Shown piece by piece: positions 24,172 through 36,400 of a stretch of 64,000 nucleotides of DNA. Source of the DNA: Smittia aterrima (taxonomy: Eukaryota > Arthropoda > Insecta > Diptera > Chironomidae); assembly GCA_033063855.1 (NCBI GenBank), contig CP093831.1, positions 13,206,001-13,270,000 of the forward strand. The letters are read 5' to 3'. The notes under the pieces were generated by a model. The model was not told where the DNA came from. It saw nothing but the letters and a program-made list of their open reading frames with translations, and made no database searches. How positions within the stretch are numbered: position 1 is the stretch's first letter; each line of letters opens with the position of its first letter. The position numbers and the translations under genes are program-made.

Positions 24172-27100
24172 ATTGTAAAATGAATTGAATGAAGTTTTAA
24201 AAGGATTCTCGTTTCTATGTCAACGAAACAAATGTTCCTAGTCACCCACTGCTCGAGGCTTCGAATCGTAAAAAAAATGTACAACATTCACAAGCAGAAG
24301 GAAATTCCAAGCAGATTTAAACAATCTGCTGTCGACGACGAGGCAAATGTACGCATTTTCAGCAATCATTGGGAAGCGTGGGTTAGTCCCAACAGTTACG
24401 ACTTTCCACAAATGGAATATCTAAGACAGAAAAGCTAGAAAAACGTCAGACGAAAGATTGCCTTCAATAATCACGTAATTAATCAACAAACCCCAAGAGA
24501 AGAAGGAGCGAATTTCTTTAAGAAAATCAGCAATGGATGAAAGGAGTCGAAACAAGCTCGCTCATTTCTCTTTGCCGTCGAAACCTCCTTCAGAAATTTC
24601 AGTAGCGCTTTACAAAACATTTTTTATTTGAAGCACGAAAGCAATCAACCTCAAATACGTAAATGGAATTATATGGAAAGGAACGTTACTCATGTGTTCG
24701 CTAGCAGTTTGTGTTGATTTGCTGAAATTTTAAATGGCAAGTTCTCTCCCTTCGATGAGTTGAGTTGAGTCTCGATGGGAGCAGTAAAGTGATCAATAAA
24801 AGCTTATTTTGCTGATTCAAATGGCAAGCAAACGGGCGGAATCCTACGACGAAACCCCATTCATCGAACAACTTGTTTCATTAGTCTTCGTTTTGCTACA
24901 TTTTTTTTTGCGAATAAGCTAATTATCGAACTTTTTTTAGAATGAGCAGAGGCGAACTTTTCCATTCGTCTCTTGGTTGTTAGGTTTTAGTGTTGTTCGG
25001 AGCGTGAATTTTATCATTTCCAGTGGAGGTGGTATCATGAAAACGCATTTCGAGTATCGATGGTGACTCGACGGATAATTATAGACAAGGTCATCGCTGC
25101 TAAGGTAGCAAAGTGTTTGTCACAATATTTTGTCATCGCTTAATTGTCTCGATAGAAAATAAGCTTATAATTATCGTTGTCATGAGTTAACTTAACTCTG
25201 AACTAAATTATTCATTAATGAGCGAGTAATTTCCCGGAACACTTCAGTGTTTTGATCAGATTTCCTCAGGCAAAGCGCAACAAATTTTCTTTATAAATAA
25301 ATCGACAATTGGGATTTTCTCTCCCGTCGTCGTCGTCTCCTTTCAAGCTGTTACGTTGGACCAAAAACTTCACCGACACACGTTCGAAAGAGGAAGCATG
25401 AGCTTAAGGAGAGGAGAGAAAAAACTTTGGAAATTGGAAAACAATGGACCCTCGTCAACTTGTCACTCGCTGGGCTCCCCGATCTCCAAACGTTTCCATT
25501 TTTCTATCAAGCTAATAAGCAATATCGTTTCCTTTCCTACGACGTTCTCTTCCTCTTATTTCAATTCAGCTCGTGCTCCGTACGCAATTAAAATATTTTT
25601 ATGGAGGCAGCATCAGAAGCTGCTTCAGAAAGAAGCAATTAATAAGTTGGATCGATCTCATTAAGTCAGAAGATGATTCAAGTAGCATCGAGACACAATA
25701 AATTAGAAGCTTTATCGCCCTCGACAAGCTCAACAGCACTCGTAATCCGTGACGAGATAAATCGAAAAGCTCTTCATCGTCAACGATGAACTTGCCGTAA
25801 AAAAAAAGAGTGAGAGAGATAGTCCACACGAATTCTCGCTCTCCTGCGATTTTGATTGTGATTCATATTTTATGAGAAGCAAACGCAGAGTCTTTGAGTT
25901 CATTATGATATGACGAGGGTTTCGTTATTGTTTGGTTAAAGCGTATTTATTAAAATTGCTTCTCGACTCTTCCACTCATTCGTTCGTTCCTTCCCAGTCA
26001 AGCGAATAGAAGTCAAAAGACTCGAGAAAAGATAAAACAGGAGTAGCAAGGGAAACATTGTGAAGATGGCAAAGCCACAATGAAAACAGAAACATCCTCT
26101 GTGGAGTTTATAAGATTGACAATTTATAGATATTAACAAGATCTGATATGCTTAAAGTAAGCTTTCAGTAAGTCAATTGGGAAAAGGAGGCCGGAGATGT
26201 TTCGATGTCTTGTACTGCATAAATGATGTGGAAGAATGTATGGAGCTTGTTTCGTTTAGGTTCGAGAAGAAGTTTCGTTGTTTTTGACCTCTAATAAATT
26301 TCATTATTTATCAGATTTGTTAATTCGGGCAGGAGACTTTCGAACGACAACGCAACATAGAAATTTATGAGCTCGCAAAAACATTCTTTGGGCGAAACTC
26401 TCTTTTTCAATTCACTCTTCACCGGATCCGAAATTTACTAATAAAAATTTATTCCATCATAATGCTGTTACTCTTCGTGCCAATGTTCTGAAGCGGCCCT
26501 TCGACAAAAACCCATTTCAAGTCAATGATTCTGTGCTCCCTTTTTTTTCCTGAGCGGATAACGGAGAGTTCGGCTGTGAGACCTGAGCTCAGCTTATGAA
26601 TTATTCAGCAGAAAAGCAGTAATGAGATAGACATGATGTAATAATATTCCGTCGGAAACTCCTAGAGCCTATTGAAATTTCACTTTTCGCTCACACTTCT
26701 TTCCCTTTTCATCATAAGATTCATCGATAACATCCGAGAGTGAATAAGAGAAATCAGAAAGTTAGTCAGATTGCCTGTTTATTTTCTCCGAAGAACTTGC
26801 TGATCGATCAACATTTTCGCTGACGAGAATGAGGGGCGAAACTATCGGAAAATATTATCATCGACAATGTGTAGTAAAGGACGAGTGAAGCAAATATTAA
26901 GCTGAAGTCAATGTTTGCGGTTCGAGCGGATTGTAGCAATGATGTAAATATTTACATAAGTCGTCATAAGTCGATGATGTTTAAATTATTTTGCGAGTGA
27001 GGCTTCTTTTAAGCTTTTCTTGAAATGCGATTTTGTTCGCGCTTGATAACATCGACCTTCTCAACGTTACTCAATAACTTAATGCGATTCCTTTCCGTGA

Positions 27101-28201
27101 TTTGTAATCACTTCGTGAAAGAAACAGCAGGTCAATCAATATATTCAGTTGACGGCTTTCTGTGAGAAAAGCTCATTGGGACGCATCTGTTGCCGCAACA
27201 AGTTTTGATCTTGGCACGAGCGACAGATTTATTTCCTACCTGGGCTTAGGTCGCAATTTTATTTGCTTCCTCTCTCTCTCTGCACTGAAGCTAATGATAA
27301 AAAAAAACTTTGATTATTGCATTGAGTGAGTCCGCTGAGTGAAGGAACCTTGTTCGTGTCAGACATCCTTTCACACCCTTGTGCGAATTTTATTTTCGAT
27401 TAACATGATTAGAAACTGGCGCCCCCATCCATAGAACAAGCCGAATTTAATAACTTCAATGAAACTTTTTGATGGAAAATGGAAGGCATCCCAGCGAAGG
27501 TGGAGAGTGTGAGAGAGAGGAAGTTGTTCCAAATACTACAAATGAATGTCAATCACTCTGCCGTCATTGCTGTTGTGAAAATTTATTCGACAACACGGCA
27601 AGCGGGGTCGTTTCAACGAACACTAATCAATATTGATTTCTCTGTATGTTTTGCTGACTGTTGGCTGTAAAAGAAATAACAGAAGCTTCGAATGGATTTT
27701 GAGTGAAAGAAAAGTTTATTTTTGGTGTGTGTCGGGGTTCGGGGGTGCTCTCACGCATAGAAAAGCCGCAGCCTGACTTCCGCACGATGGGAAAAACTTC
27801 AAGTCCATTTACCTTCATTTTCGCCTACGTAGCTTAGCTCCGCGTTAATCGAAGTGAAACGGTAAATTAGCATAAACCCTCAACTAATATGCCGACTAAT
27901 CGAGGGAGAGAAACAACAACAGCTCATGTAGTTGAGGGTTAGAGGGAGAATGAATTGAAATGAATAAAAGATGCAAATGATATGTTTGCCGTTCGCCAAC
28001 TTAACTCGCTCTACAAATCATCAAATTACGTCCGACTCGCATGTACACGAGCAATTGCGTAATCGAAATGCAGACGAGGGATTTTCAACGTGTCCAGAGG
28101 GATTTCTTATCTGTAAAGCTTTCAGCAAACTGAATTATAATTAAATAAATCCGAAAGTTCAGAGGAGACAGAGAGTGAGTGAGTCGGGTAGTTTACTGTA
28201 G

Positions 28202-30411
28202 TCACCTAATTGAAAATGATTTATTTATTAACGTTAATATGATCAGACATTTCCAAACAAACAACGACGAATGATGATAGTAATTACATTTATATGACGA
28301 ACAGCCAAGGCTCGTTCCGCTGTTATTTCCGTGCTTCATAGCGGCTGCATCAATGTTGCTTATCACATGCACCATGACAAAGTCCGCATCTGGTTGGTTT
28401 CCAGTTGTGAAAGAGTTGGTAGAGCAAAGAGAGGAATGAAAATCTCAGTCGAGTGAATTGGGTAATTTCGTTGATTAATTTACCTGAATTGCTTGGTGCA
28501 CATGTGTAATTTCCCGAGTCGGCAGGAGTCGCCCTAGATATAATTAAGTTGCTCGTTTTAGTCGTACGGTCGGTGCTGACGTTGATACCCCCTCGTTGTG
28601 AATAATTTACTACCCTACCTCCCTTGTACCAATAGATGAAGCTGGGAGGAGACGAAACCTGCGATGTTGTGCAAGTTAAATTGATATCGTTACCGCTTTT
28701 GATGTAAAGCTCTTGGTTTCCCAGAATTTTCGCTTTCGAGACTAAGACGTGAGTTAAAAATGAGAAAAAGATCCAAAAGTTAGAAACAATACTTGTCAGT
28801 AATTTATGCTGAGAAATAATCCTCGAACTTCGATATCGTTAGGGGAAGAAAACGGAAGCTTCCGTCTAAAGCTCACGCAATAAACACAAATCGTTCCCTA
28901 AGTCAGAAACAATCGGAAATGTTTTTTTTTTGTAATTTCTGAGAAGATTTAATAATTTTGCTCGAGCGAAGATTATTTCAGCGACGAACAGAAAGTTTTT
29001 GCTTGTGCGGCTGCCACTGAAAGTTTACTTTGGAAACTTTCACCAAAGCTTTGGAAAATCTCAGACAACGAACACATCAATTAGGAAGACGTGCTTGGAA
29101 CGTTTGTTCGAGGTGCCTGCATTCGTCAGAAATCTTAATTGATCACGTTTAGACTCAAATCACAAAATTCCTTCAGTGCACGAGAAAGTTTCTGAGCTTG
29201 CTGCTCAAAAGTTGTTCACTAACTTGCTCACTCAATTATGTGACCCGAAATCGATCATCAATTTCAACTATCCAAGTTCAAAGCAAACAATCTCGTCTTC
29301 TTTAAAAGGGAAACCGAAAACCATCAGAATTACAATGTTCGGTGAGGGGAAGGAAAAGCGAGAGTCTCTTGAATGTTTACGTTTCTAGGAGGCTTCCCAT
29401 ATTTAAAGTTTCATGAGGAAAATTCCTTTAAACGAAGTCGTCACGTTCTATCAAGTCACGAAAACAAGAAAATCCTCATGAAAATTTAAATTCTGGATAC
29501 GAATCCACTTTTGACTTCGAGAAAATATGGAAAGCCTTGATTCGTTGAGTAAGATGAGCTTCGAGTGGCGATTAGCAGAAGATGTTATGTTGATCACTTA
29601 CCGACAACGTTTAATCTGTAAGCTTGACTGATTTTTGGTTCAGTCGACACTTGACACTCGTAGACTCCGCTGTCTCTAGGTTGAGGCGATGTCACCCGTA
29701 GCGACCATTCGTCCGAGCCCTCGCTGTGAATCGCCTGATAACGCTGGTCGTTGGTGTAAGTGAGAATTCCGATCGTCATGATGTGCAAGTCACGCTTCCT
29801 GATCCAAGATACCTAGATCAGTTCAAATGATGGCGATAGAGAGGGGAGAAAAGAAGGAATTTTAAGTAAATTGCAACGACACCCTTTTCTTTCTTCTCGT
29901 TTTTCTTTTGCCACTGAAACACACTTTTTTGTTCCGGAGAACTCTGAATGAAAGCAATTTATGTTTGCGGGGGCGAATTGTGCTGTGTTATGAATTTTCC
30001 TTAATGCACTACCGCTCTACTTTTATTTTCTCTCACAGCTTTTTATGCGATTGCGATTGTCAAGGAAATCTCCTCCAATTCCGGAATGAAATATGTTTCG
30101 GAGATAAAAAAAAAGTTGCAACTTACGGCTCTATCGCCGAGATTCCGCACGCGACAATGCAGCAACGCTGTTTGACCAATCGTCACAGTCATGTCTCGGC
30201 GAGTTGTATTGTCGAAGTATGGCTGAGAGTAGTTCTCGTCCCAGTAAGAAGCCGGCGAATCGCTCCCACTCGACGACACTATCACTGCAAATATTATCAT
30301 AAATCCAATTTAATGATGCGAACAGCCATTTGGTGTTCAAACTATCTCACCAATCACTAAGAGGAGGACTAAATATATTTTCACATCTGGTACATTAAGT
30401 CGAAGCTTCAT
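28202..30411 (-). CDS. Dpr-family two-Ig neuronal cell-surface protein (dpr-A), 5 exons
   Basis: Dpr proteins (defective proboscis extension response) are neuronal surface recognition molecules that bind DIP-family partners through their first Ig domain. Exons (minus strand): 30351-30411, 30127-30284, 29602-29812, 28484-28741 and 28202-28389. They total 876 bp = 291 residues plus stop, intron phases 1,0,1,1. Residues 1 to about 25 are a signal peptide (MKLRLNVPDVKIYLVLLLVI). Ig1 has Cys64/Cys126 with VSWIRKRDLHI and DSGVYECQVSTEPKIS, both Dpr hallmarks. Ig2 has Cys167/Cys224 with AKILGNQELYIKSG and FIYWYKGGRVVNYSQRGG, resembling the Dpr8/9/21 subgroup. Sequons: DNTT, INLT, VNYS, GNYT. The tail ends in a short hydrophobic segment (LFVWKCLIILTLI), compatible with a GPI signal. 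Exons 1-4 match the lengths in dpr-B exactly. The Ig1 region and its intron are nearly identical to dpr-B at DNA level. The subgroup call is from remembered motifs, without a tree. Confidence 0.93.
28220..28229 (-). terminator. Two overlapping AATAAA hexamers inside the end of dpr-A
   Basis: On the minus strand AATAAATAAA spans 28,229-28,220, 16 bases before the stop codon (28,204-28,202). I see no other AATAAA in the next ~250 bases downstream on that strand. If functional, cleavage would fall very near the stop. They may instead be coding coincidence (residues LINKSF). Confidence 0.35.
29602..30231 (-). repeat. Inverted repeat arm A (Ig1 tract of dpr-A)
   Basis: 630 bp that reads on the minus strand as a near-copy of 44226-44853. 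It spans the 3' part of exon 2, the whole 314-bp intron 2 and all of exon 3. Differences seen: one silent in exon 2, three silent in exon 3, a base at 30,101, and a few changes with a 2-base length difference at about 29,831-29,844. Positions 29,845-30,100 (256 bp, all intronic) are identical to the partner. Homology decays abruptly at both ends. Confidence 0.95.
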
Positions 30412-33400
30412 TTTTCGTTTGTCTTTTCTCTTCTTCTTTCTTTAAAAATATTTTGGTTTGGCAGAATGATGAATTCCTAATTGAGATCCTAAGAAAATAT
30501 TTTCCTTGCTGTCTCGACACTCTCTAAGTTTTATCTCGTGTAACTTTTATTTAATCGATTTTCTCGTCTTTTCAGTCGTTTTGATGGTTCAACATTTCAT
30601 ATTTATCCACCACATAACCATCTGCGTCCGTATTCGCATAGCACTCGACTCTGATTATTATATTTCCAATCACTCGAAATCACTTCAGTCCGATAATCCA
30701 ATTATTCGTGACCGCCAAATGAATAAGCTTGTACTTGAATTAATAAATATCGAACATAATAAATTGATTCATAATTAATATCCATGTAAGTAATCCAATC
30801 GGGAGCAATACGCTCAATGTTGTTAACCTTGTAAACAATTTAACTGAACTGTGCTGGCTCGTCGAGATCGGAAGAGCATTGCGAAAGGAAGGATATGCTG
30901 TCGGAAAGCGGGGAGAGAGATTGCTGAGAGCAAGAGCTCGCTCGATGACTGCGCAATTTCTCTCTTCGCTTAATTTCCCCTGAAAAAAGCTTTCACATGC
31001 ATTCTATTTTCTGCTTCTCTCACCAATTTTTCCTTTGAATGATGCGAGAACGAATTGCACCCTCGCTCGTAAAACGCGGTGTAATGACTTTCAATTTGCT
31101 GCGAGTGTAATGAGAGAGAACAAATGTTCATGCGATTGCTGATGTAATGACGACAAATTATTTCTCGTATCGCCGTTGAAAATTGAAGAGCTTAACACAA
31201 CTCGTCGATGCAAACGCACAAAGTCGACTAATTCTCGAGCAATCTCCGTGTGCAAATTCTTTTGGTTCGTTGAGCAAGGTCGGAGTTTGATAAGAGATTG
31301 CAAAATCATTTACTCGCGTCTGGAAGTGAACTCGTGTTTTCGTACTTCCGTTGCTTGAGGCAACGTCTTTGAAAAAAGTTCTTTGACTTTAGGAAAGAAG
31401 AGCCTTCGAAAAAAGAATCTCATCCACCTTCCCTTTATCTCGAGTTGCTTTGTGGCTCTGCCTTGCTAATTTAATTTTCAAAATGATTAATGACTTATGA
31501 TCTAACGTTGTAATGGGCTCGTTAAATTAATTAACGAATACGATTCCCATATCACAATTTTTTCAACCAACTCCCGGTGACGCAATCATTTCTGTCAACT
31601 TTTTTTTATGATGAACGAAAGAGACAGAAAGAGAAATTTTTACGCTTTAACGATTCACTTGCGATTAGCAATGAAGATTAATTCCCTGCTCGTCATTTTA
31701 CGATGCCATTGTCGAGTGCTATAAACCCAATCGATGAGAGAAATCACGGCTCGGTTGAGAAGTAAACGAAATATCGAGTTTACAGCATCTCCTTTTTCCG
31801 AATGAGTGGAGATTGTCGATGATGAAGGAGGGGAGCGAATTGCATGATATGACGAAGTCAATTCGATGGTAATTTCCTCGGGAAAAAATTCAGAGTCTTC
31901 AGCAAGGCAGGGCGGACTTGTAATGTATTCGCAGTGGATGGGAAAATGAAGCCGAATAAAAAATGCAATTCATTTGGCATACGCACAAAATGCTAAATGA
32001 ATCTCGACAATAAAAAGCTGGCAGCATATTTTAAGCCATCACGGAGAATGAGTTTTCCCTTCGTGACGGCTTCTCGTCTCTACGTTTACGGGACTGCCAC
32101 GGGTACGTGTAGATGTCGGATGAACAGAAGCATGAGTGAAACATTCGACGAATCATTCGTAGCAAGTTATTGCCTCGTAATATCAGCGTGGAGAAAGTGA
32201 TATGAAGCACAAACGTTTCCGCCTCTCGCATATTTGACTGATTGTTGGGTGTGCTTGCTTCACGTTACAGATTTTTCTTTGATAGCTCAATCTTTCATCG
32301 AGGAACAAAATTTAATTGGTACCTTTGAAGGAGTCTACCTTCACAGTTTGAAAACTGAAGCGGAACAACATTTTATTCACAACGAGTGAGAAGAGGTCTT
32401 TGTTCTAAAAATTGCACTTCTCGTTACGAAAATGCGTTCATTGTGACACAAGAGAAATGCTCACGATCCTTTAATGACTGATGCGTGCTTTTATTCTCGT
32501 TTTTGCTTCTACATTCAAAAGAGTTTCATTGAAATCTCTCAAGGCTTTGATGATGTCAAGAAACTCTTTTCTTTGTTATTTATTACGATGGATGAATAAA
32601 ATCGCAACTCATGAGAAGAGTTTTCAGCAAATCGTTATGTAAATGTCATTGAATAGACCGACTTGTCAAAGCAAAATGAAATCACTTGCATCTCGTTTGC
32701 TGGAGATAATGCAAATCGACAGAATGTTAAGTTGGCGAAAGCAATAGATTTTACATCAAAAGTGTCTATTGGAGAGCACTCACTAGAAGGTTTTAACGAT
32801 TTCATGTTTTCTAGGTGCTAGGTTATGTCACTTCACCTACCAATCAAAGTGTAATGAAAGCTTTCCGTTCATTAATAAAAGTTTCTTTGAGAGAGAAAAA
32901 AAAATCTTTATCGAGTCTCGTTTTGAGACTCTTGAAGTAAAACAGCTTTCGGAAACAAACCCAGAAACCATTTGAGAGATTGGAATCGTTATAGAGTCAG
33001 CAAGAATTGAAAATTCTTATTGATTCTTGTAAAAGATGAGATGAAGAGGAAAGAAATTATGTTTATTGCTTCCAACCCTTCTAACAAAGAAGGAGTTTTC
33101 CCATCGCATAGTTCATTAAATCGCGAAGCTGATTTCAATTCTGTTTAAACGCTTCCGCCTTGAGCATCGCGAATAATTTGATTTGAACATAAAAAGTCAT
33201 GAAATAAACGAAGAAGATTTAACTTAGAAAAGAAAAAAAGAAATTCTTCAAAGACAACTCCCAAACAATTTCGGTTGGAATGTTTTAAAATCGAGCAACG
33301 AATACTTTTGAGAACAGCTCGTTTAAATTTTTAAGCATTTGAATCATTAAGACTGCTTAAGCACTTTTTTCTTGTCAATATTTAATTCTCAAGCCATTTT

Positions 33401-36400
33401 CTCTTAACTCTAACAAGCTCTGAAATTATGTCCCCGAGTCGTTTTTATCAATAAATCGTCAGACAGTTCGTAAAGCTAGAAGATTTATGAAACATTGAAT
33501 TATCGAATAAGGAAATGTGTTTACAAGAAAAGAAAAGTTTTGTTTTTAGAATCTCCGGGCAAAGGAAAGTTGTCTAAAACTTCGTCACCTCTTAGGGATG
33601 GATCAATAACCTCTAACTCGATCAACCTTTACTCGAAAGGTTCCTCAAGTTTTCTTCCTATCCCATCACAAAGGATTTTCCTCTTACTCCACGTCAATAA
33701 GAACATCGTAATGCTCGAAAAGAAAAATTCTCAGGCGATTGAACGATAAGCTTCTGGTGAATCACCGAATCATAGCAAATTGCCCGAGAAGGAAACTGAA
33801 ACTCTCTGATCGCAATGATTGATTAGAGAAACAAAATCGGGATTACTCGGAAGGAAAATGCTGAATGGCTCATGTTTCAATCGAAGTTCGATGTTAATTC
33901 TTTTCGAGAGTTAAATACAATGACTTCTTACCTAACGAAGAGCGAGAGTTCTGTGAAATCCAATTTATCAGATAAACTTTTGAATCCCTTTTCCTAGTCT
34001 TCTCATCCAGCGGGAGCTTTCCGGTCGTAGAGAACTTCAATGTAGATTAATTTTCGATATCCCCGTTCGTTCTTTTCTCTCTAAAACCGAGGCTTGAGTT
34101 CGAGGAAGAGAACAGAAAATTTAACAAATTAAGTGGAGCAGATAAAGCTGATGTACTTTAATTGTTATTTAGGTGACGACATGATGAGAATGAAGATTAC
34201 TGATGAAAAGCTTTCCGGAGGGTGAAGGAAAAGTTTCATTCGATCTTAACGAGAATGAAGAAGAATCGTCAATTACTTTCCTTCAGCATCGTGCAGTTAA
34301 GCACAACGATTGTATGTTAATGTGTCATTAAGTCGAGAATAATTTAATTAAATTTCAGAACTTCATTAAGTCTTCGTCGTTGTCATCACTCGTGTGTGTG
34401 TGTGCGTGTGTGTGAGAGAGTGTTTCCGGATCCCTTTTCATTTGGAGATGAGTGTTTTGTACGCATTTCAGTTCGCATTCTCGACGTGACAGAAATATTT
34501 TTCGATGAAAGAAGAGAAAAAGAATTAATTTGAGTTTTCCTTCATCAAAATCACTCTCTTTTCATTCACATGTTTACAAATATTCCCTCGCGAGTTAGCG
34601 TAGGACGGATTTTTTTTTTTGAGGTGGAGTTGTTTGTGAATTTTGTACTCAAGAGTCAGGCCCCTTTAGCTTCCTCATTAAAGAAGAAATTCCACGCAAC
34701 TTACGATCGCACCTTTTCAAGTAAGCGTGTGAAGGAAAGACGCAAAGTTTAAATGTTTGGCCTTTGACAGAAAGTCTGCGAAATCCTATAAATATTTCGT
34801 AAATCTAATGATTTATTTATTGGAACTCAGACGCCTTTGAGCGCTTCAAAAGAAGTTGAAGGCAAACGTAATTGAATGGGGAGAAATTTGCTGAACGTGA
34901 TCGATTATGTAAGGAGAGGTAATCGCTTGGAATATTTTTCTTCTCTTAGAAAAGTTTTGCCTAACATTTTCAATCCGATCCACATGAGAAGAAAAAGTTT
35001 AAAAACAAAGGAATTGGATATGAGAAGCATGAACTTCAATGAGTTTCTCCTGTTTAAATAAATCCTCGGGATAGAAATGAGCATGTAAAAAAGTTCGACG
35101 TCAAACTTCAAAGCTCTCTCGAGAAACTTGAAATTGAAAAATAAAAAATTCTCACAGTTTCAGCTTTGGCGCTTGCTGCGATTCATTGGACCTGAACAAA
35201 GAAATTGCTCAATGCTTGTTCACTTTCCTTCTCGATTGCTTGGGGATTTTTTTAAAACAACTCACGTTTGAACGTATGAAAAATTGTAAAACTTTCGATG
35301 TCGATCCTTTGCAAACGAGCAGTGTAGAACAAGAAATTGCTTTTGGATTGCTATAAAATTCATGGCGCTCCAAGTTTGATAGTTTCCTCCTCCCCGACAT
35401 TTGTTTTCCCGTCATTTTAGGTTAATGCGTTTCCGGGTTCAACCCTTTTAATAGACGCTCATCAAAGAGCAATCAAACGAGACTCTTTCGAGCCACGATG
35501 CATGAAAATTCAATTAAAACGCGACAAAATCGTCCGATATCCCAATAAATTATGAACATGCAATTGCTGCGCTTAGTTGTGCGTGTAAACCTCGAAAATA
35601 TTGCTCAACCGCACGTCCACTTCGTTCGAGCAATGTCGTTATGTTCGACAAAAGCTCCACAAGTATCAGAAGAAAACAAGAAATAAAATATCATCGACGG
35701 AAATAACAAATTTTCCGAGAGCGCATGGCTATCAATTAAACTGTAATTGAATGAATTTGACACTTGACATTAATTGATGTGACTGGCTGATAATAAATTT
35801 ATACAGTCGGGCTAATAACCATTGTGACATCGTTAAATAGCTTCATCGTTCGTGTTTGGTGCGTGTGTCAGCTAATGTCAACCATGAAATTTATTGAATT
35901 CTTCAAATTTATCGACATTATGGCAGCGACCGATGGTAGCAAACCATTAAGCGGTTTCGATTTAAAGCACGTAATTCAACGACGACACAATCGGTCCCTA
36001 ATCTCTAAACAAGGTTTGTTTCCTTTTGTGAAAGCGAAGGAAGTGATTGAGACCAATTTTCGATTGGGAAATTGGAAAGAAAAAAAAACTTTCTCGATAA
36101 AGCGACCCCGGCAACCTTCGTAATCCGTCCAATTTGAACAATTTGAAGTAAAAAGCAATTTGGATTTAAAAGCGATCGGAGGAAAGTTTGTCGGAAGCCA
36201 GAAACTGACGGGAAAACTTCATCAAGTTCACATTTGGCACTCTCAACGATATTGCCAAATCATCCGCCTTCGTCTCTGTAATCGTTTAAATCGTTGGCAT
36301 TTACCGGAGCTCATAACCATCCCCCACTTTAGAGAAGATTTGAAGGTATTAGATGCCAATTAATATCAAATTTCAAGCGAGTCTGCTGTTAAACACTCAG

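Larger units (their letters stand above)
19035..28200. other. Gene-free stretch upstream of chitinase and downstream of dpr-A
   Basis: About 9.2 kb with no supportable gene. A homeodomain-type TAATTA/ATTA cluster lies at about 19,435-19,495. Two hairpins lie at 23,996-24,171. Open frames (up to 121 codons at 20,776-21,141 minus) show no motifs. Confidence 0.5.

Noticed and set aside
24217..24438. 73-codon plus-strand ORF next to the hairpins
   Set aside because: No signal peptide, family motif, promoter or poly(A) context. Ordinary for this sequence composition.
29908..30360. 150-codon plus-strand ORF across dpr-A, with a 114-codon counterpart at 44205-44549 minus
   Set aside because: They are antisense shadows of Dpr exon 2 and intron 2. 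Their similarity to each other comes from the converted tract and not from protein conservation.
35430..35460. gggttcaaccc resembling a tRNA T-arm
   Set aside because: No acceptor, D or anticodon arms can be folded around it.
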